A DNA stretch of 64,000 nt from Streptococcus oralis (GTDB lineage: Bacteria; Bacillota; Bacilli; Lactobacillales; Streptococcaceae): positions 620,001-684,000 of the forward strand of contig NZ_CP066059.1 in assembly GCF_016127915.1 (NCBI RefSeq), in the 5' to 3' direction. Positions 38,426-46,543 of this stretch are shown piece by piece. The position numbers and the translations under genes are program-made. Positions within the stretch are counted from its first letter, which is position 1. Each line of letters begins with the position of its first letter. The notes below the pieces were generated by a model. It was not told where the DNA came from. It worked only from the letters and a program-made list of their open reading frames with translations, and did not search any database.

Positions 38426-39185
38426 ATCCTGCAACTGTTGCTGCTTCTTCTGTTTTCACTTTCTTCTCCTTCTTATTGAAACCAGTCAATCGTCGCTTAC
38501 TATCTCGGATTGTATTCAGATCTTTAAGGAGTTGGGTCAGGTGTTCCTTTTCAGGATAGGCTTCTGCACTGGTTGCGGTATAGCGCATAAAGAGGTCATA
38601 GATGCTGGTTAGTTCGGTGCGGACTTGTCTGGTCTTGCCGACTTCCTTGGCAGACTTATGCGCACGTGCCTGACTTTCCACCTTATCATACTCCTCTTGA
38701 GCACTGATCACCGCCGTCAGCATAGGGGTCAATCCTAGACTAGTCACTGCTGTCTGGTAGGGTTCCTCACTCAGGGTTTTGAGCAGGCTCTTGATTTCTG
38801 CCGTTTCCACATCATTGCTGTGCTTGGTGATATCCTTGTACTTGGCAAAGACTGGTTTCAAGGTCTCATTGGCTTCTTTGAGTTTGGTTTCCTTGATCTT
38901 AGCAAATCCTCGATGAAGGGTAAAGAGACCGACTAGGGCACTGTCACGATTGCGATCGACTTCGGTCAGGTTCGTCGCCTCTTTCTTTTCCACTGTAGCT
39001 AGTTGGGCTTGAAAGTCTGCTAGTCTACTCTTGAAGGAATCGAGATGTTTGCTATACATAGGTTCGTCCTTATGCGCCTTAGCAAAAACTTCTAGTAGTT
39101 GACCCGTGTCTACCATGAGACTTTCAAACTCACGGTTGGTAAAGTTGGTATAGCTTAGCGGATGGATAGTGAATGTTTTTGTCAT
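38424..39185 (-). CDS. DUF6261-like helical protein
   Basis: The 253-residue protein is highly charged and helical throughout, starting MTKTFTIHPLSYTNFTNREF. This opening and the alternating helices recall DUF6261, a family of unknown role often seen in gut and oral bacteria; the assignment is tentative. There is no signal peptide. The tail is KKEKKVKTEEAA. GAAAGG lies ahead of the ATG. Codon use looks more like the core genome than the AbiH pair next door. Confidence 0.65.
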   Translation of the reverse strand: MTKTFTIHPLSYTNFTNREFESLMVDTGQLLEVFAKAHKDEPMYSKHLDSFKSRLADFQAQLATVEKKEATNLTEVDRNRDSALVGLFTLHRGFAKIKETKLKEANETLKPVFAKYKDITKHSNDVETAEIKSLLKTLSEEPYQTAVTSLGLTPMLTAVISAQEEYDKVESQARAHKSAKEVGKTRQVRTELTSIYDLFMRYTATSAEAYPEKEHLTQLLKDLNTIRDSKRRLTGFNKKEKKVKTEEAATVAG

Positions 39186-39685
39186 GATGATAACCTTTCT
39201 TTTTTCATTATTTCAAAAAGGAGTTTCCCCTTAAATTTATAAATCCATTCTAACAGTTACTTTAAAAGATTTGTCCCACTTCCTCTCAACTGTCAATATT
39301 TCCATCTAAAATGTACTTCTCAGGGCAAATCTTTTATTTCTAAAATAAAAAATCCCTATCTGACTGAAAACATATCCGTCTGCCAGCTAGAGATTCTTAC
39401 TATTTTTAGATTTTAACTTTTCTTGCTTTAGAATACATCTAAACTTTAGGAAAGACGACTATTCGAAAGCTCGAAGACCTCAAAACTTTCTCAGATAGAC
39501 CATTCGAAGGTTAGAATACTCATAAATTTATGTATTTCTTATCATTCTAAGTTTAGAATACATCTAAACTTTAGGGAACTGACTCATCCGATACTTAGAA
39601 TAAGGTCTAAAATATCTAGAACTTAGATTAGTCTTTATTATCAAAATATGGTATAGTAGAATCATACTATCTATGAGGAGTTTAC
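39186..39685. repeat. Gene-free region with repeated palindromic units
   Basis: These 500 bases hold no convincing ORF. A 24-base segment is present twice without change, at 39427-39450 and 39552-39575. Each copy contains an inverted repeat (TTTAGA/TCTAAA; in the second copy AAGTTTAGA/TCTAAACTT). Looser copies of a GAC-ATTCGAA-type element follow at 39457-39476, 39498-39517 and 39581-39601. TTAGAA/TCTAA motifs recur up to 39628. The array ends just before the TATAGT promoter-like element (about 39650) of the VTT-domain gene. Confidence 0.75.
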
Positions 39686-40303
39686 ATGTCACAGGATAAG
39701 CAAATGAAAGCTGTTTCTCCCCTTCTACAGCAAGTCATCAATATTTCATCTATCGTTGGGGGAGTCGGCACCTTGATTTTCTGTATTTGGGCCTATCAAG
39801 CAGGAGTCTTACAGTCCAAGGAAACCCTATCAGCCTTTATCCAGCAAGCTGGGGTTTGGGGGCCACCACTCTTTATCTTTTTACAGATTCTACAAACCGT
39901 CGTTCCGATCATTCCGGGAGCTTTGACCTCAGTGGCTGGGGTCTTTATTTACGGCCACATCATCGGAACCATCTATAACTATGTCGGCATCGTGATTGGC
40001 TGTGCCATTATCTTTTACCTGGTACGTCTCTATGGAGCTGCCTTTGTTCAGTCGGTCGTCAGCAAGCGCACCTATGACAAGTACATCGGTTGGCTAGATA
40101 AAGGCAATCGTTTCGAACGGTTCTTTATCTTTATGATGATCTGGCCAGTTAGCCCGGCTGACTTTCTCTGTATGCTGGCTGCCCTGACCAAGATGACCTT
40201 CAAACGCTATATGATTATCATCGTTTTGACCAAGCCCTTTACCCTAGTGGTTTATACATATGGCTTGACCTATATCATTGATTTCTTCTGGCAGATGTTT
40301 TGA
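39686..40303 (+). CDS. VTT-domain (TVP38/TMEM64, DedA-like) membrane protein
   Basis: The 205-residue membrane protein has the VTT (SNARE-associated) fold. Its re-entrant-loop motifs are FLQILQTVVPIIPGALTSVAG (parts, about 72-92) and the GxxxG-rich YVGIVIGCAIIFYLVRLYG segment (about 101-119). FERFFIFMMIWPVSPADFLCMLAALTKM contributes the second half. Some members move lipid carriers or phospholipids; its substrate is unknown. GAGGAG precedes the ATG, and the repeated palindromes lie upstream. Confidence 0.88.
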   Translation: MSQDKQMKAVSPLLQQVINISSIVGGVGTLIFCIWAYQAGVLQSKETLSAFIQQAGVWGPPLFIFLQILQTVVPIIPGALTSVAGVFIYGHIIGTIYNYVGIVIGCAIIFYLVRLYGAAFVQSVVSKRTYDKYIGWLDKGNRFERFFIFMMIWPVSPADFLCMLAALTKMTFKRYMIIIVLTKPFTLVVYTYGLTYIIDFFWQMF

Positions 40304-40311
40304 GAATAGAA

Positions 40312-40344
40312 AAATCCGTTTGGTTTCCCAAGCGGATGTTTTGT
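40312..40344. terminator. Terminator between the VTT gene and scrK
   Basis: ATCCGTTTGG (40314-40323) and CCAAGCGGAT (40328-40337) pair with GT wobble and T-rich flanks, between convergent genes. Confidence 0.8.
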
Positions 40345-40349
40345 TTATT

Positions 40350-41237
40350 TTATTTTGCGACACTCTTAGCGAGGACAAAGTTTCCAAGTGTTGCGGAACC
40401 ATTACCAGCGACTGCTGGAGTCACGATGTAGTCACGCACGTCTGGTACTGGTAGGTAGCCATTGAGAAGAGCTGTGAATTTCTCACGCACACGGTCCAGC
40501 ATGTGTTGTTGGGCCATAACCCCACCACCAAAGACGATAACGTCTGGACGGAACGTCACGGTAGCATTGACCGCAGCCTGAGCGATATAGTAGGCTTGAA
40601 CATCCCAGACAGAACTGTTGAGTTCGATGTTTTCACCACGAATACCTGTACGAGCTTCAAGACTTGGACCAGCCGCAAAGCCTTCCAAACAACCCTTGTG
40701 GAAAGGACAAACGCCGTTAAATTCTTTTTCTACATCCATTGGGTGTTTAGCCACATAGTAGTGCCCCATTTCAGGGTGACCGACACCACCGATAAACTCA
40801 CCACGTTGGATAACACCTGCACCAATCCCTGTACCGATCGTGTAGTAAACCAAGTTTTCGATACGGCCACCAGCATTGTTACGAGCAACCACTTCACCAT
40901 AGGCAGAGCTATTTACGTCAGTGGTGAAATACATGGGTACGTTGAGGGCACGACGTAGGGCACCAAGTAGGTCTACATTTGCCCAGTGAGGTTTTGGAGT
41001 CGTTGTGATAAAGCCATAGGTTTTTGAGTTTTTGTCGATATCGATCGGACCAAAGGAACCGACAGCAAGGCCTGCAAGATTATCGAATTTTGAAAAGAAT
41101 TCGATGGTTTTATCGATCGTCTCGATAGGAGTTGTTGTTGGAAATTGTGTTTTTTCCACAACATTAAAGTTTTCATCACCGACAGCACAGACAAACTTTG
41201 TACCGCCCGCTTCTAAGCTTCCATATAATTTTGTCAT
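40350..41237 (-). CDS. scrK: Fructokinase (ROK family)
   Basis: The 295-residue ROK kinase phosphorylates fructose freed by ScrB. The N-terminal LYGSLEAGGTKFVCAVG binds phosphate, TIGTGIGAGVI is the ROK core, and the ROK zinc site is GHPEMGHYYVAKHP followed by CPFHKGC. It lies 3' of scrA on the same strand but behind a hairpin terminator and with its own TATAAT-like element, so it may be transcribed alone or by read-through. Confidence 0.93.
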   Translation of the reverse strand: MTKLYGSLEAGGTKFVCAVGDENFNVVEKTQFPTTTPIETIDKTIEFFSKFDNLAGLAVGSFGPIDIDKNSKTYGFITTTPKPHWANVDLLGALRRALNVPMYFTTDVNSSAYGEVVARNNAGGRIENLVYYTIGTGIGAGVIQRGEFIGGVGHPEMGHYYVAKHPMDVEKEFNGVCPFHKGCLEGFAAGPSLEARTGIRGENIELNSSVWDVQAYYIAQAAVNATVTFRPDVIVFGGGVMAQQHMLDRVREKFTALLNGYLPVPDVRDYIVTPAVAGNGSATLGNFVLAKSVAK

Positions 41238-41336
41238 GATAAACCTCTTGTTTTTATTTTCTTTATTATAGCATATTTTGAAAGTCTAGATTTCTCTATA
41301 TTTTAGATTTTCCTCTGTAAATCTTACCATCCAAGT

Positions 41337-41369
41337 AAAAACGAACAAACATGATATTTGTTCGTTTTG
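41337..41369 (-). terminator. Terminator after scrA
   Basis: ACGAACAAA and TTTGTTCGT arms around 7 bases with a T-run on either side; it ends the scrA transcript. Confidence 0.85.
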
Positions 41370-41395
41370 TTTTTAGATTTGATTTTTGAAGAGGA

Positions 41396-43282
41396 TTAGG
41401 CTTTCACTTCGATGATCGCGTCGCCCTTGACAACTGAACCACTTGCGACTGGTGTCACAGAAGCGTAGTCAGCCGTGTTTGTAACGATAACCATTGTTGT
41501 ATCATCAAGACCTGCAGCAGCGATTTTGTTTGAGTCAAAGGTTCCAAGAACATCACCAGCTTTAACCTTGTCGCCTTGAGAAACTTTTTGTTCAAATCCT
41601 TCACCGTTCATAGTCACCGTATCGATACCAACGTGGATCAAGATTTCAGCTCCGTTTGCTGTCTTCAAACCGTAAGCATGTCCTGTAGCAAAAGCAATCG
41701 ATACTTCTGCATCAGCTGGTGCGTAAACCACGCCTTGGCTTGGTTTCACTGCAATCCCTTGTCCCATTGCACCACTTGAAAAGACTGGGTCATTAACATT
41801 CTCAAGAGCAACTACGTCCCCAACGATTGGAGTTTGGATTGTTTCATTTTGAGGAGCTACTGGAATGTTACCAGTTGTTTCTTCTTGAACCAAACGTTCT
41901 GTCGCTACTTCAGAAGCAACTTCTTTTTCGTCCTCGTAACCAAACATGTAAGTAAGGGCAAAACCAAGAACGAATGATACAGCTACCATAAGAAGGTATT
42001 GGAACAATTGACCATTCCCAACGTACAACATTGTACCAGGGATGATGGTGATACCATTACCAGTACCAGCAAGTCCAAGGATTGAAGCCAATCCACCACC
42101 GATAGCACCAGCAATCAATGAAAGGAAGAATGGTTTACGGAAACGTAAGTTTACCCCGAAGATAGCAGGCTCAGTAATACCGAGGAAGGCAGAAAGAGCA
42201 GCCGGGAAAGCAAGTGTTTTTAGTTTAGGATTCTTCGTTTTAACACCAACGGCAACAGTTGCAGCCCCTTGAGCTGTCATAGCAGCAGTGATGATAGCGT
42301 TGAATGGGTTGGCATGGTCGGCAGCAAGCAATTGTACTTCAAGCAAGTTGAAGATGTGGTGTACACCTGATACGACGATCAATTGATGAACCCCACCGAT
42401 GACCAAACCACCAAGACCAAATGGCAAGGCAAGAATCGCTTTTGTTCCAAGAAGGATGTAGTTTTCAACGACGTGGAAGACTGGTCCGATGACAAAGAGT
42501 CCAAGGATAGACATGACCAAAAGTGTCACGAACGGTGTCACCAAGAGATCCAAGACATCTGGAACCACTTTGCGGAGAGCTTTTTCAAACTTGGCTCCGA
42601 CCACCCCAATGATAAAGGCTGGAAGAACGGAACCTTGCAAACCAACAACAGGTATGAAGCCAAAGAAATTCATAGCTGTTACTTCACCACCTGATGCTAC
42701 TGCCCAAGCGTTTGGAAGCGAACCAGAAACCAGCATCATACCGAGGACGATACCAACAGCTGGGTTACCACCGAATACGCGGAAGGTTGACCATACAACT
42801 AAACCTGGCAGGATGATGAAGGCTGTATCTGTGAGGATTTGGCTGTAAATGGTAACATCTTCTGGAAGTGTCATCCCAAGAGCGTTCATGAGACCACGAA
42901 GACCCATGAAGAGACCAGTTGCTACGATAACTGGGATGATTGGCACGAAGACGTCACCGAAAGTACGGATAGCACGTTGGAACCAGTTTCCTTGTTTAGC
43001 AGCTTCTGCTTTCATGTCTTCTTTAGAAGATGTTGGCAAACCGAGTGCAACCACTTCGTCGTACATCTTGTTTACTGTACCAGTACCAAAGATGATTTGG
43101 TATTGACCTGAGTTAAAGAAAGCTCCTTGAACTTTATCCAAGTTCTCAATCACTTCCTTATTGATTTTCCCTTCATCTTTGACCATGACACGTAGACGAG
43201 TCGCACAGTGGGCTACACTGTTGACATTTTCACGTCCGCCAAGGGCTTCGATGACCTTTTTTGCAATATCCTGATTGTTCAT
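41396..43282 (-). CDS. scrA: Sucrose-specific PTS EIIBCA
   Basis: The 628-residue permease takes up sucrose as sucrose-6-phosphate. EIIB is N-terminal (C26 in VAHCATRLR is the phospho-acceptor), EIIC spans about 100-450 with its membrane spans, and EIIA (about 490-628) has the acceptor histidine in EILIHVGIDTV. The ATG at 43282 is preferred; the upstream in-frame TTG is too close to AAGGAG. The promoter on the minus strand is TTGACA (43371-43376), 16 bases, TAAAAT (43349-43354). The gene diverges from scrB. Confidence 0.95.
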   Translation of the reverse strand: MNNQDIAKKVIEALGGRENVNSVAHCATRLRVMVKDEGKINKEVIENLDKVQGAFFNSGQYQIIFGTGTVNKMYDEVVALGLPTSSKEDMKAEAAKQGNWFQRAIRTFGDVFVPIIPVIVATGLFMGLRGLMNALGMTLPEDVTIYSQILTDTAFIILPGLVVWSTFRVFGGNPAVGIVLGMMLVSGSLPNAWAVASGGEVTAMNFFGFIPVVGLQGSVLPAFIIGVVGAKFEKALRKVVPDVLDLLVTPFVTLLVMSILGLFVIGPVFHVVENYILLGTKAILALPFGLGGLVIGGVHQLIVVSGVHHIFNLLEVQLLAADHANPFNAIITAAMTAQGAATVAVGVKTKNPKLKTLAFPAALSAFLGITEPAIFGVNLRFRKPFFLSLIAGAIGGGLASILGLAGTGNGITIIPGTMLYVGNGQLFQYLLMVAVSFVLGFALTYMFGYEDEKEVASEVATERLVQEETTGNIPVAPQNETIQTPIVGDVVALENVNDPVFSSGAMGQGIAVKPSQGVVYAPADAEVSIAFATGHAYGLKTANGAEILIHVGIDTVTMNGEGFEQKVSQGDKVKAGDVLGTFDSNKIAAAGLDDTTMVIVTNTADYASVTPVASGSVVKGDAIIEVKA

Positions 43283-43659
43283 TTGCAAAAATCTCCTTAT
43301 AAAATTTTGTTCTTGTTTGAAAGCGATTTTATTCGCCCTACGACTATTATTTTATCACGTTTCCAAAATATGTCAAGCGTTTTGCAGAATTTTTTATTCC
43401 CTTTCTTTTTTCTCTGATTAATTTTGCTCGTTTTTGAGGGATATTCTCTTTTTCCTCAAAAAAATATCTTAATACTTGAGGAATCAAGGCTTTTATTTAC
43501 ATTTTCTTTCATTTTTTCGTGAAAATTTGCCAGATTTCCTTTACTTGATTTCTGGCAATCGTTTGACATATTTTTCTCTTTTTTAACATAAAAGACTTGC
43601 TTTTTTTGTCGAAAACGTTTACTATTATTATAGAATAGAACTTATGGAGGAAAGATAAA
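43283..43659. promoter_or_regulatory. Divergent scrA / scrB control region
   Basis: This 377-base AT-rich region separates scrA and scrB. It contains several LacI/CcpA-type sites: GTTTGAAAGCGATTTTATTC (43315-43334), GGAAACGTGATAAAA across the scrA -10 element (about 43350-43364, minus), CAAGCGTTTTGCAG (about 43374-43387) and TGTCGAAAACGTTTAC (43607-43622) just ahead of the scrB start. ScrR and CcpA sites look alike, so I cannot assign each. No ORF is seen. Confidence 0.7.
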
Positions 43660-45114
43660 ATGGAATGGACAACTGAGCGCCGTTACAGACGCTATGAAGA
43701 CTGGTCTAGTGATGAAATCAAGCAAATTAAGGAAAAGATGGCACAATCTCCTTGGCATACTCGTTACCATGTCGAGCCTAAAATGGGGCTTCTCAATGAT
43801 CCAAATGGCTTTTCTTATTTTGATGGCAAATGGATTCTCTTTTACCAGAACTTCCCTTTTGGCGCAGCCCATGGGTTGAAGTCTTGGGTGCAGCTTGAAA
43901 GTGATGATTTAGTGCGCTTTACAGAAACTGGAGTCAAAGTTTTGCCAGATACTCCATTGGATAGCCACGGTGCCTACTCTGGTTCTGCCATGCAGTTTGG
44001 CGATCAGTTGTTCCTATTTTATACTGGAAATGTCCGTGATGAAAACTGGATCCGTCACCCATACCAGATTGGCGCTTTGATGGACAAGGATGGCAAGATT
44101 ACAAAGATTGACAAGATCTTGATTGACCAGCCAGCAGACTCTACTGACCACTTCCGCGACCCACAAATTTTTAACTTTAAAGGTCAATATTTTGCCATCG
44201 TAGGTGGACAGGACTTGGAGAAAAAAGGCTTCGTCCGTCTCTACAAGGCTGTGGACAATGATTATACAAACTGGCAAGCAGTTGGCGACCTTAACTTTGC
44301 TAACGACCGCACTGCCTACATGATGGAATGTCCAAATCTAGTCTTTGTAGGGGAGCAACCTGTCCTTCTCTACTGCCCACAAGGATTGGATAAGGCTGTT
44401 CTAGACTATGACAATATCTATCCAAACATGTACAAAATCGGGGCTTCCTTTGATCCTGAAAATGCTAAAATGGTAGATGTGTCTCCATTGCAAAATCTAG
44501 ACTATGGTTTTGAAGCCTATGCAACTCAAGCATTTAACGCTCCAGATGGACGTGCACTAGCAGTAAGTTGGCTTGGGTTGCCAGATGTTTCTTACCCATC
44601 TGACCGTTTTGACCACCAAGGAACCTTCTCATTAGTCAAAGAACTCACTATCAAAGATGGCAAACTATACCAATATCCTGTCTCAGCCGTCAAAGAACTT
44701 CGTTCTTCTGAAGAGGTCTTCTCAAATCATACCCAAACCAATAACACCTATGAACTGGAGCTCAACTTGGAGGCCAATAGCCAAAGCGAGATTGTCTTAC
44801 TTGCTGATAAAGAAGGCAAGGGGCTTTCAATCAACTTTGACCTTGTCAATGGACAGGTGACAGTGGATCGTAGTCAGGCTGGTGAACAGTACGCCCAAGA
44901 ATTTGGTACGACTCGTTCTTGCCCTATCGAAAACCAAACTACTACTGCCACTATCTTCATTGACAAGTCAGTCTTTGAAATTTTCATCAATAAAGGAGAA
45001 AAAGTATTTTCTGGTCGTGTCTTCCCACATGCGGACCAAAATGGTATCCTCATCAAATCTGGAAACCCAACTGGAACTTACTATGAATTAGATTATGGTC
45101 GCAAAACTAACTGA
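43660..45114 (+). CDS. scrB: Sucrose-6-phosphate hydrolase
   Basis: The 484-residue GH32 enzyme cleaves sucrose-6-phosphate from ScrA. The nucleophile is D47 in LLNDPNGF, the transition-state stabiliser is in HFRDPQIF, and the acid/base glutamate is in YMMECPNLVF. A C-terminal beta-sandwich follows (about 345-484). GGAGGAAAG precedes the ATG. The 3' end overlaps scrR by 20 bases, so the two form an operon. Confidence 0.96.
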   Translation: MEWTTERRYRRYEDWSSDEIKQIKEKMAQSPWHTRYHVEPKMGLLNDPNGFSYFDGKWILFYQNFPFGAAHGLKSWVQLESDDLVRFTETGVKVLPDTPLDSHGAYSGSAMQFGDQLFLFYTGNVRDENWIRHPYQIGALMDKDGKITKIDKILIDQPADSTDHFRDPQIFNFKGQYFAIVGGQDLEKKGFVRLYKAVDNDYTNWQAVGDLNFANDRTAYMMECPNLVFVGEQPVLLYCPQGLDKAVLDYDNIYPNMYKIGASFDPENAKMVDVSPLQNLDYGFEAYATQAFNAPDGRALAVSWLGLPDVSYPSDRFDHQGTFSLVKELTIKDGKLYQYPVSAVKELRSSEEVFSNHTQTNNTYELELNLEANSQSEIVLLADKEGKGLSINFDLVNGQVTVDRSQAGEQYAQEFGTTRSCPIENQTTTATIFIDKSVFEIFINKGEKVFSGRVFPHADQNGILIKSGNPTGTYYELDYGRKTN

Positions 45115-46060
45115 TGTCGCAAAACTTGCAGGCGTCAGCCCCACTACCGTCTCACGGGTCATCAATAAAAAGGGGTATCTATCTGAGAAAACCATTCAAA
45201 AGGTTAATGAAGCCATGCGAGAATTGGGCTACAAACCCAACAATCTGGCTCGAAGCCTCCAAGGAAAATCTGCCAAGTTGATTGGACTTATTTTTCCAAA
45301 CATCAGTCATGTCTTTTATGCGGAGTTGATTGACAAGTTGGAACACCAACTCTTCAAGAATGGCTACAAGACCATCATCTGTAACAGCGAACATGACTCT
45401 GAAAAAGAACGGGAGTACATTGAAATGCTGGAGGCCAATCAGGTCGACGGTATCATTTCTGGAAGTCACAACTTGGGAATCGAAGACTACAATCGTGTGA
45501 CGGCACCGATCATTTCCTTTGACCGAAACTTGTCACCAGACATCCCTGTCGTCTCCTCTGATAACTACGGTGGCGGAGTCCTCGCCGCCCAAACCTTAGT
45601 CAAGACAGGAGCTCAGTCTATCATCATGATTACAGGAAATGATAACTCGAATTCACCGACTGGACTGCGCCACGCTGGTTTTGCATCTGTTCTCCCAAAA
45701 GCGCCTATTATCAATGTTTCGAGTGACTTTTCTCCCGTCCGAAAAGAAATGGAAATCAAGAATATCTTGACCCATCAGAAACCAGATGCGATTTTTGCTT
45801 CGGATGATTTGACAGCTATCCTAGTGATTAAAATCGCTCAGGAGCTGGGAATTTCTGTTCCTGATGAGCTCAAGGTCATCGGCTATGATGGGACTTACTT
45901 TATCGAAAACTACTATCCTCACCTGACAACGATTAAGCAACCTATGAAAGAGATTGCCCAACTCACTGTTGATCTTCTCTTGCAGAAGATTGAAGGCAAG
46001 GAAGTAGCGACAACTGGTTACTTCTTACCAGTCACCCTATTACCAGGAAAAAGTATTTAA
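45095..46060 (+). CDS. scrR: LacI-family sucrose operon repressor
   Basis: The 321-residue repressor begins VAKLTDVAKLAGVSPTTVSR, the LacI-type helix-turn-helix, and has the hinge helix NNLARSLQGK. The sugar-binding domain (about 60-320) follows. The start lies within the end of scrB. It probably binds the sites in the scrA/scrB region and is relieved by fructose or sucrose-6-phosphate, as in other streptococci. Confidence 0.95.
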   Translation: MVAKLTDVAKLAGVSPTTVSRVINKKGYLSEKTIQKVNEAMRELGYKPNNLARSLQGKSAKLIGLIFPNISHVFYAELIDKLEHQLFKNGYKTIICNSEHDSEKEREYIEMLEANQVDGIISGSHNLGIEDYNRVTAPIISFDRNLSPDIPVVSSDNYGGGVLAAQTLVKTGAQSIIMITGNDNSNSPTGLRHAGFASVLPKAPIINVSSDFSPVRKEMEIKNILTHQKPDAIFASDDLTAILVIKIAQELGISVPDELKVIGYDGTYFIENYYPHLTTIKQPMKEIAQLTVDLLLQKIEGKEVATTGYFLPVTLLPGKSI

Positions 46061-46088
46061 TACTCTTCGAAAATCTAAAAGCACAAGA

Positions 46089-46118
46089 AAACTCAGACGA
46101 ATTCGTCTGAGTTTTTTT
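46089..46118. terminator. Bidirectional terminator after scrR
   Basis: AAACTCAGACGAA and TTCGTCTGAGTTT form a perfect 26-base palindrome with a T-run after it. It also sits directly next to the stop codon of the mvaA remnant on the other strand, so it was probably the shared terminator of the convergent scrR and an ancestral mvaA. Confidence 0.85.
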
Positions 46119-46255
46119 ATGATCTTAAGTTTTCAAGATAGCGCTGAGCTGTCTCTAGGTTAAAGGTTTTGTCTGCAATAAGGCGCTCAACGAGGGGAGC
46201 AACCTCGGACTCACTAGCACCTGCTAGGAGAGCTAGGGATTTGGCAGAAGGATTT
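46117..46255 (-). pseudogene. Remnant of the mvaA 3' end
   Basis: The minus strand encodes NPSAK followed directly by SLALLAGASESEVAPL and on to AQRYLENLRS and a stop codon. This is the C-terminus of HMG-CoA reductase, closely matching mvaA at 56701-57975. Relative to mvaA, 36 codons (108 bases) between two GCCAAA copies are deleted in frame, consistent with slippage or recombination at microhomology. The last residues (AQRYLENLRS) differ from the intact gene (AQQYLKVWRS), so it is a different allele, not a fresh copy. The fragment ends abruptly at 46255. Confidence 0.85.
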
Positions 46256-46447
46256 TAGTCTCGTTTTTCCAATCAAAAAATGTTGAACATTTAGTTCTGA
46301 AACACTCTAAGGCAACAGATACAAGAAAAATTTTCTTATGCTCTTCTACAAGTTTTTTACCCAACTGATGTTATTGTTACCAAATGTCTCCATGATGACT
46401 TCATTCGATTTACTTGTCTTCTCCTTTGTTATGTAAGATATCTTCAT
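46256..46447 (-). pseudogene. Unidentified gene remnant with frameshift
   Basis: On the minus strand an ATG at 46447 opens a short frame (MKISYITKEKTSKSNEV...) to a stop at 46346-46348. A second frame continues with VEEHKKIFLVSVALECFRTK up to the mvaA remnant at 46255. Adding one A to the A6 tract just ahead of the stop would join them. I do not recognise the product and the coding assignment is tentative. It could be a decayed accessory gene that came with the CRISPR locus. Confidence 0.35.
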
Positions 46448-46543
46448 TTACACAGAATATGCTTTTTCCCTATATTAAAACACTCCTATCTCTAATTTAT
46501 CAGTTTTCAATAGGGATATTTTTCTTATATCTCATTTTATGTA
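46448..46543. other. AT-rich spacer before the array
   Basis: An AT-rich stretch between the remnant and the last CRISPR repeat. I see no gene or clear signal in it; it is the trailer side of the array. Confidence 0.4.

Noticed and set aside
46061..46088. ACTCTTCGAAAATC segment after scrR, like a dispersed mitis-group repeat
   Set aside because: Only a short piece is present; not enough to call a repeat element.
46131..46257. mvaA fragment as a separate functional gene
   Set aside because: It has no start region, lacks the N-terminal 80 percent and carries a deletion.
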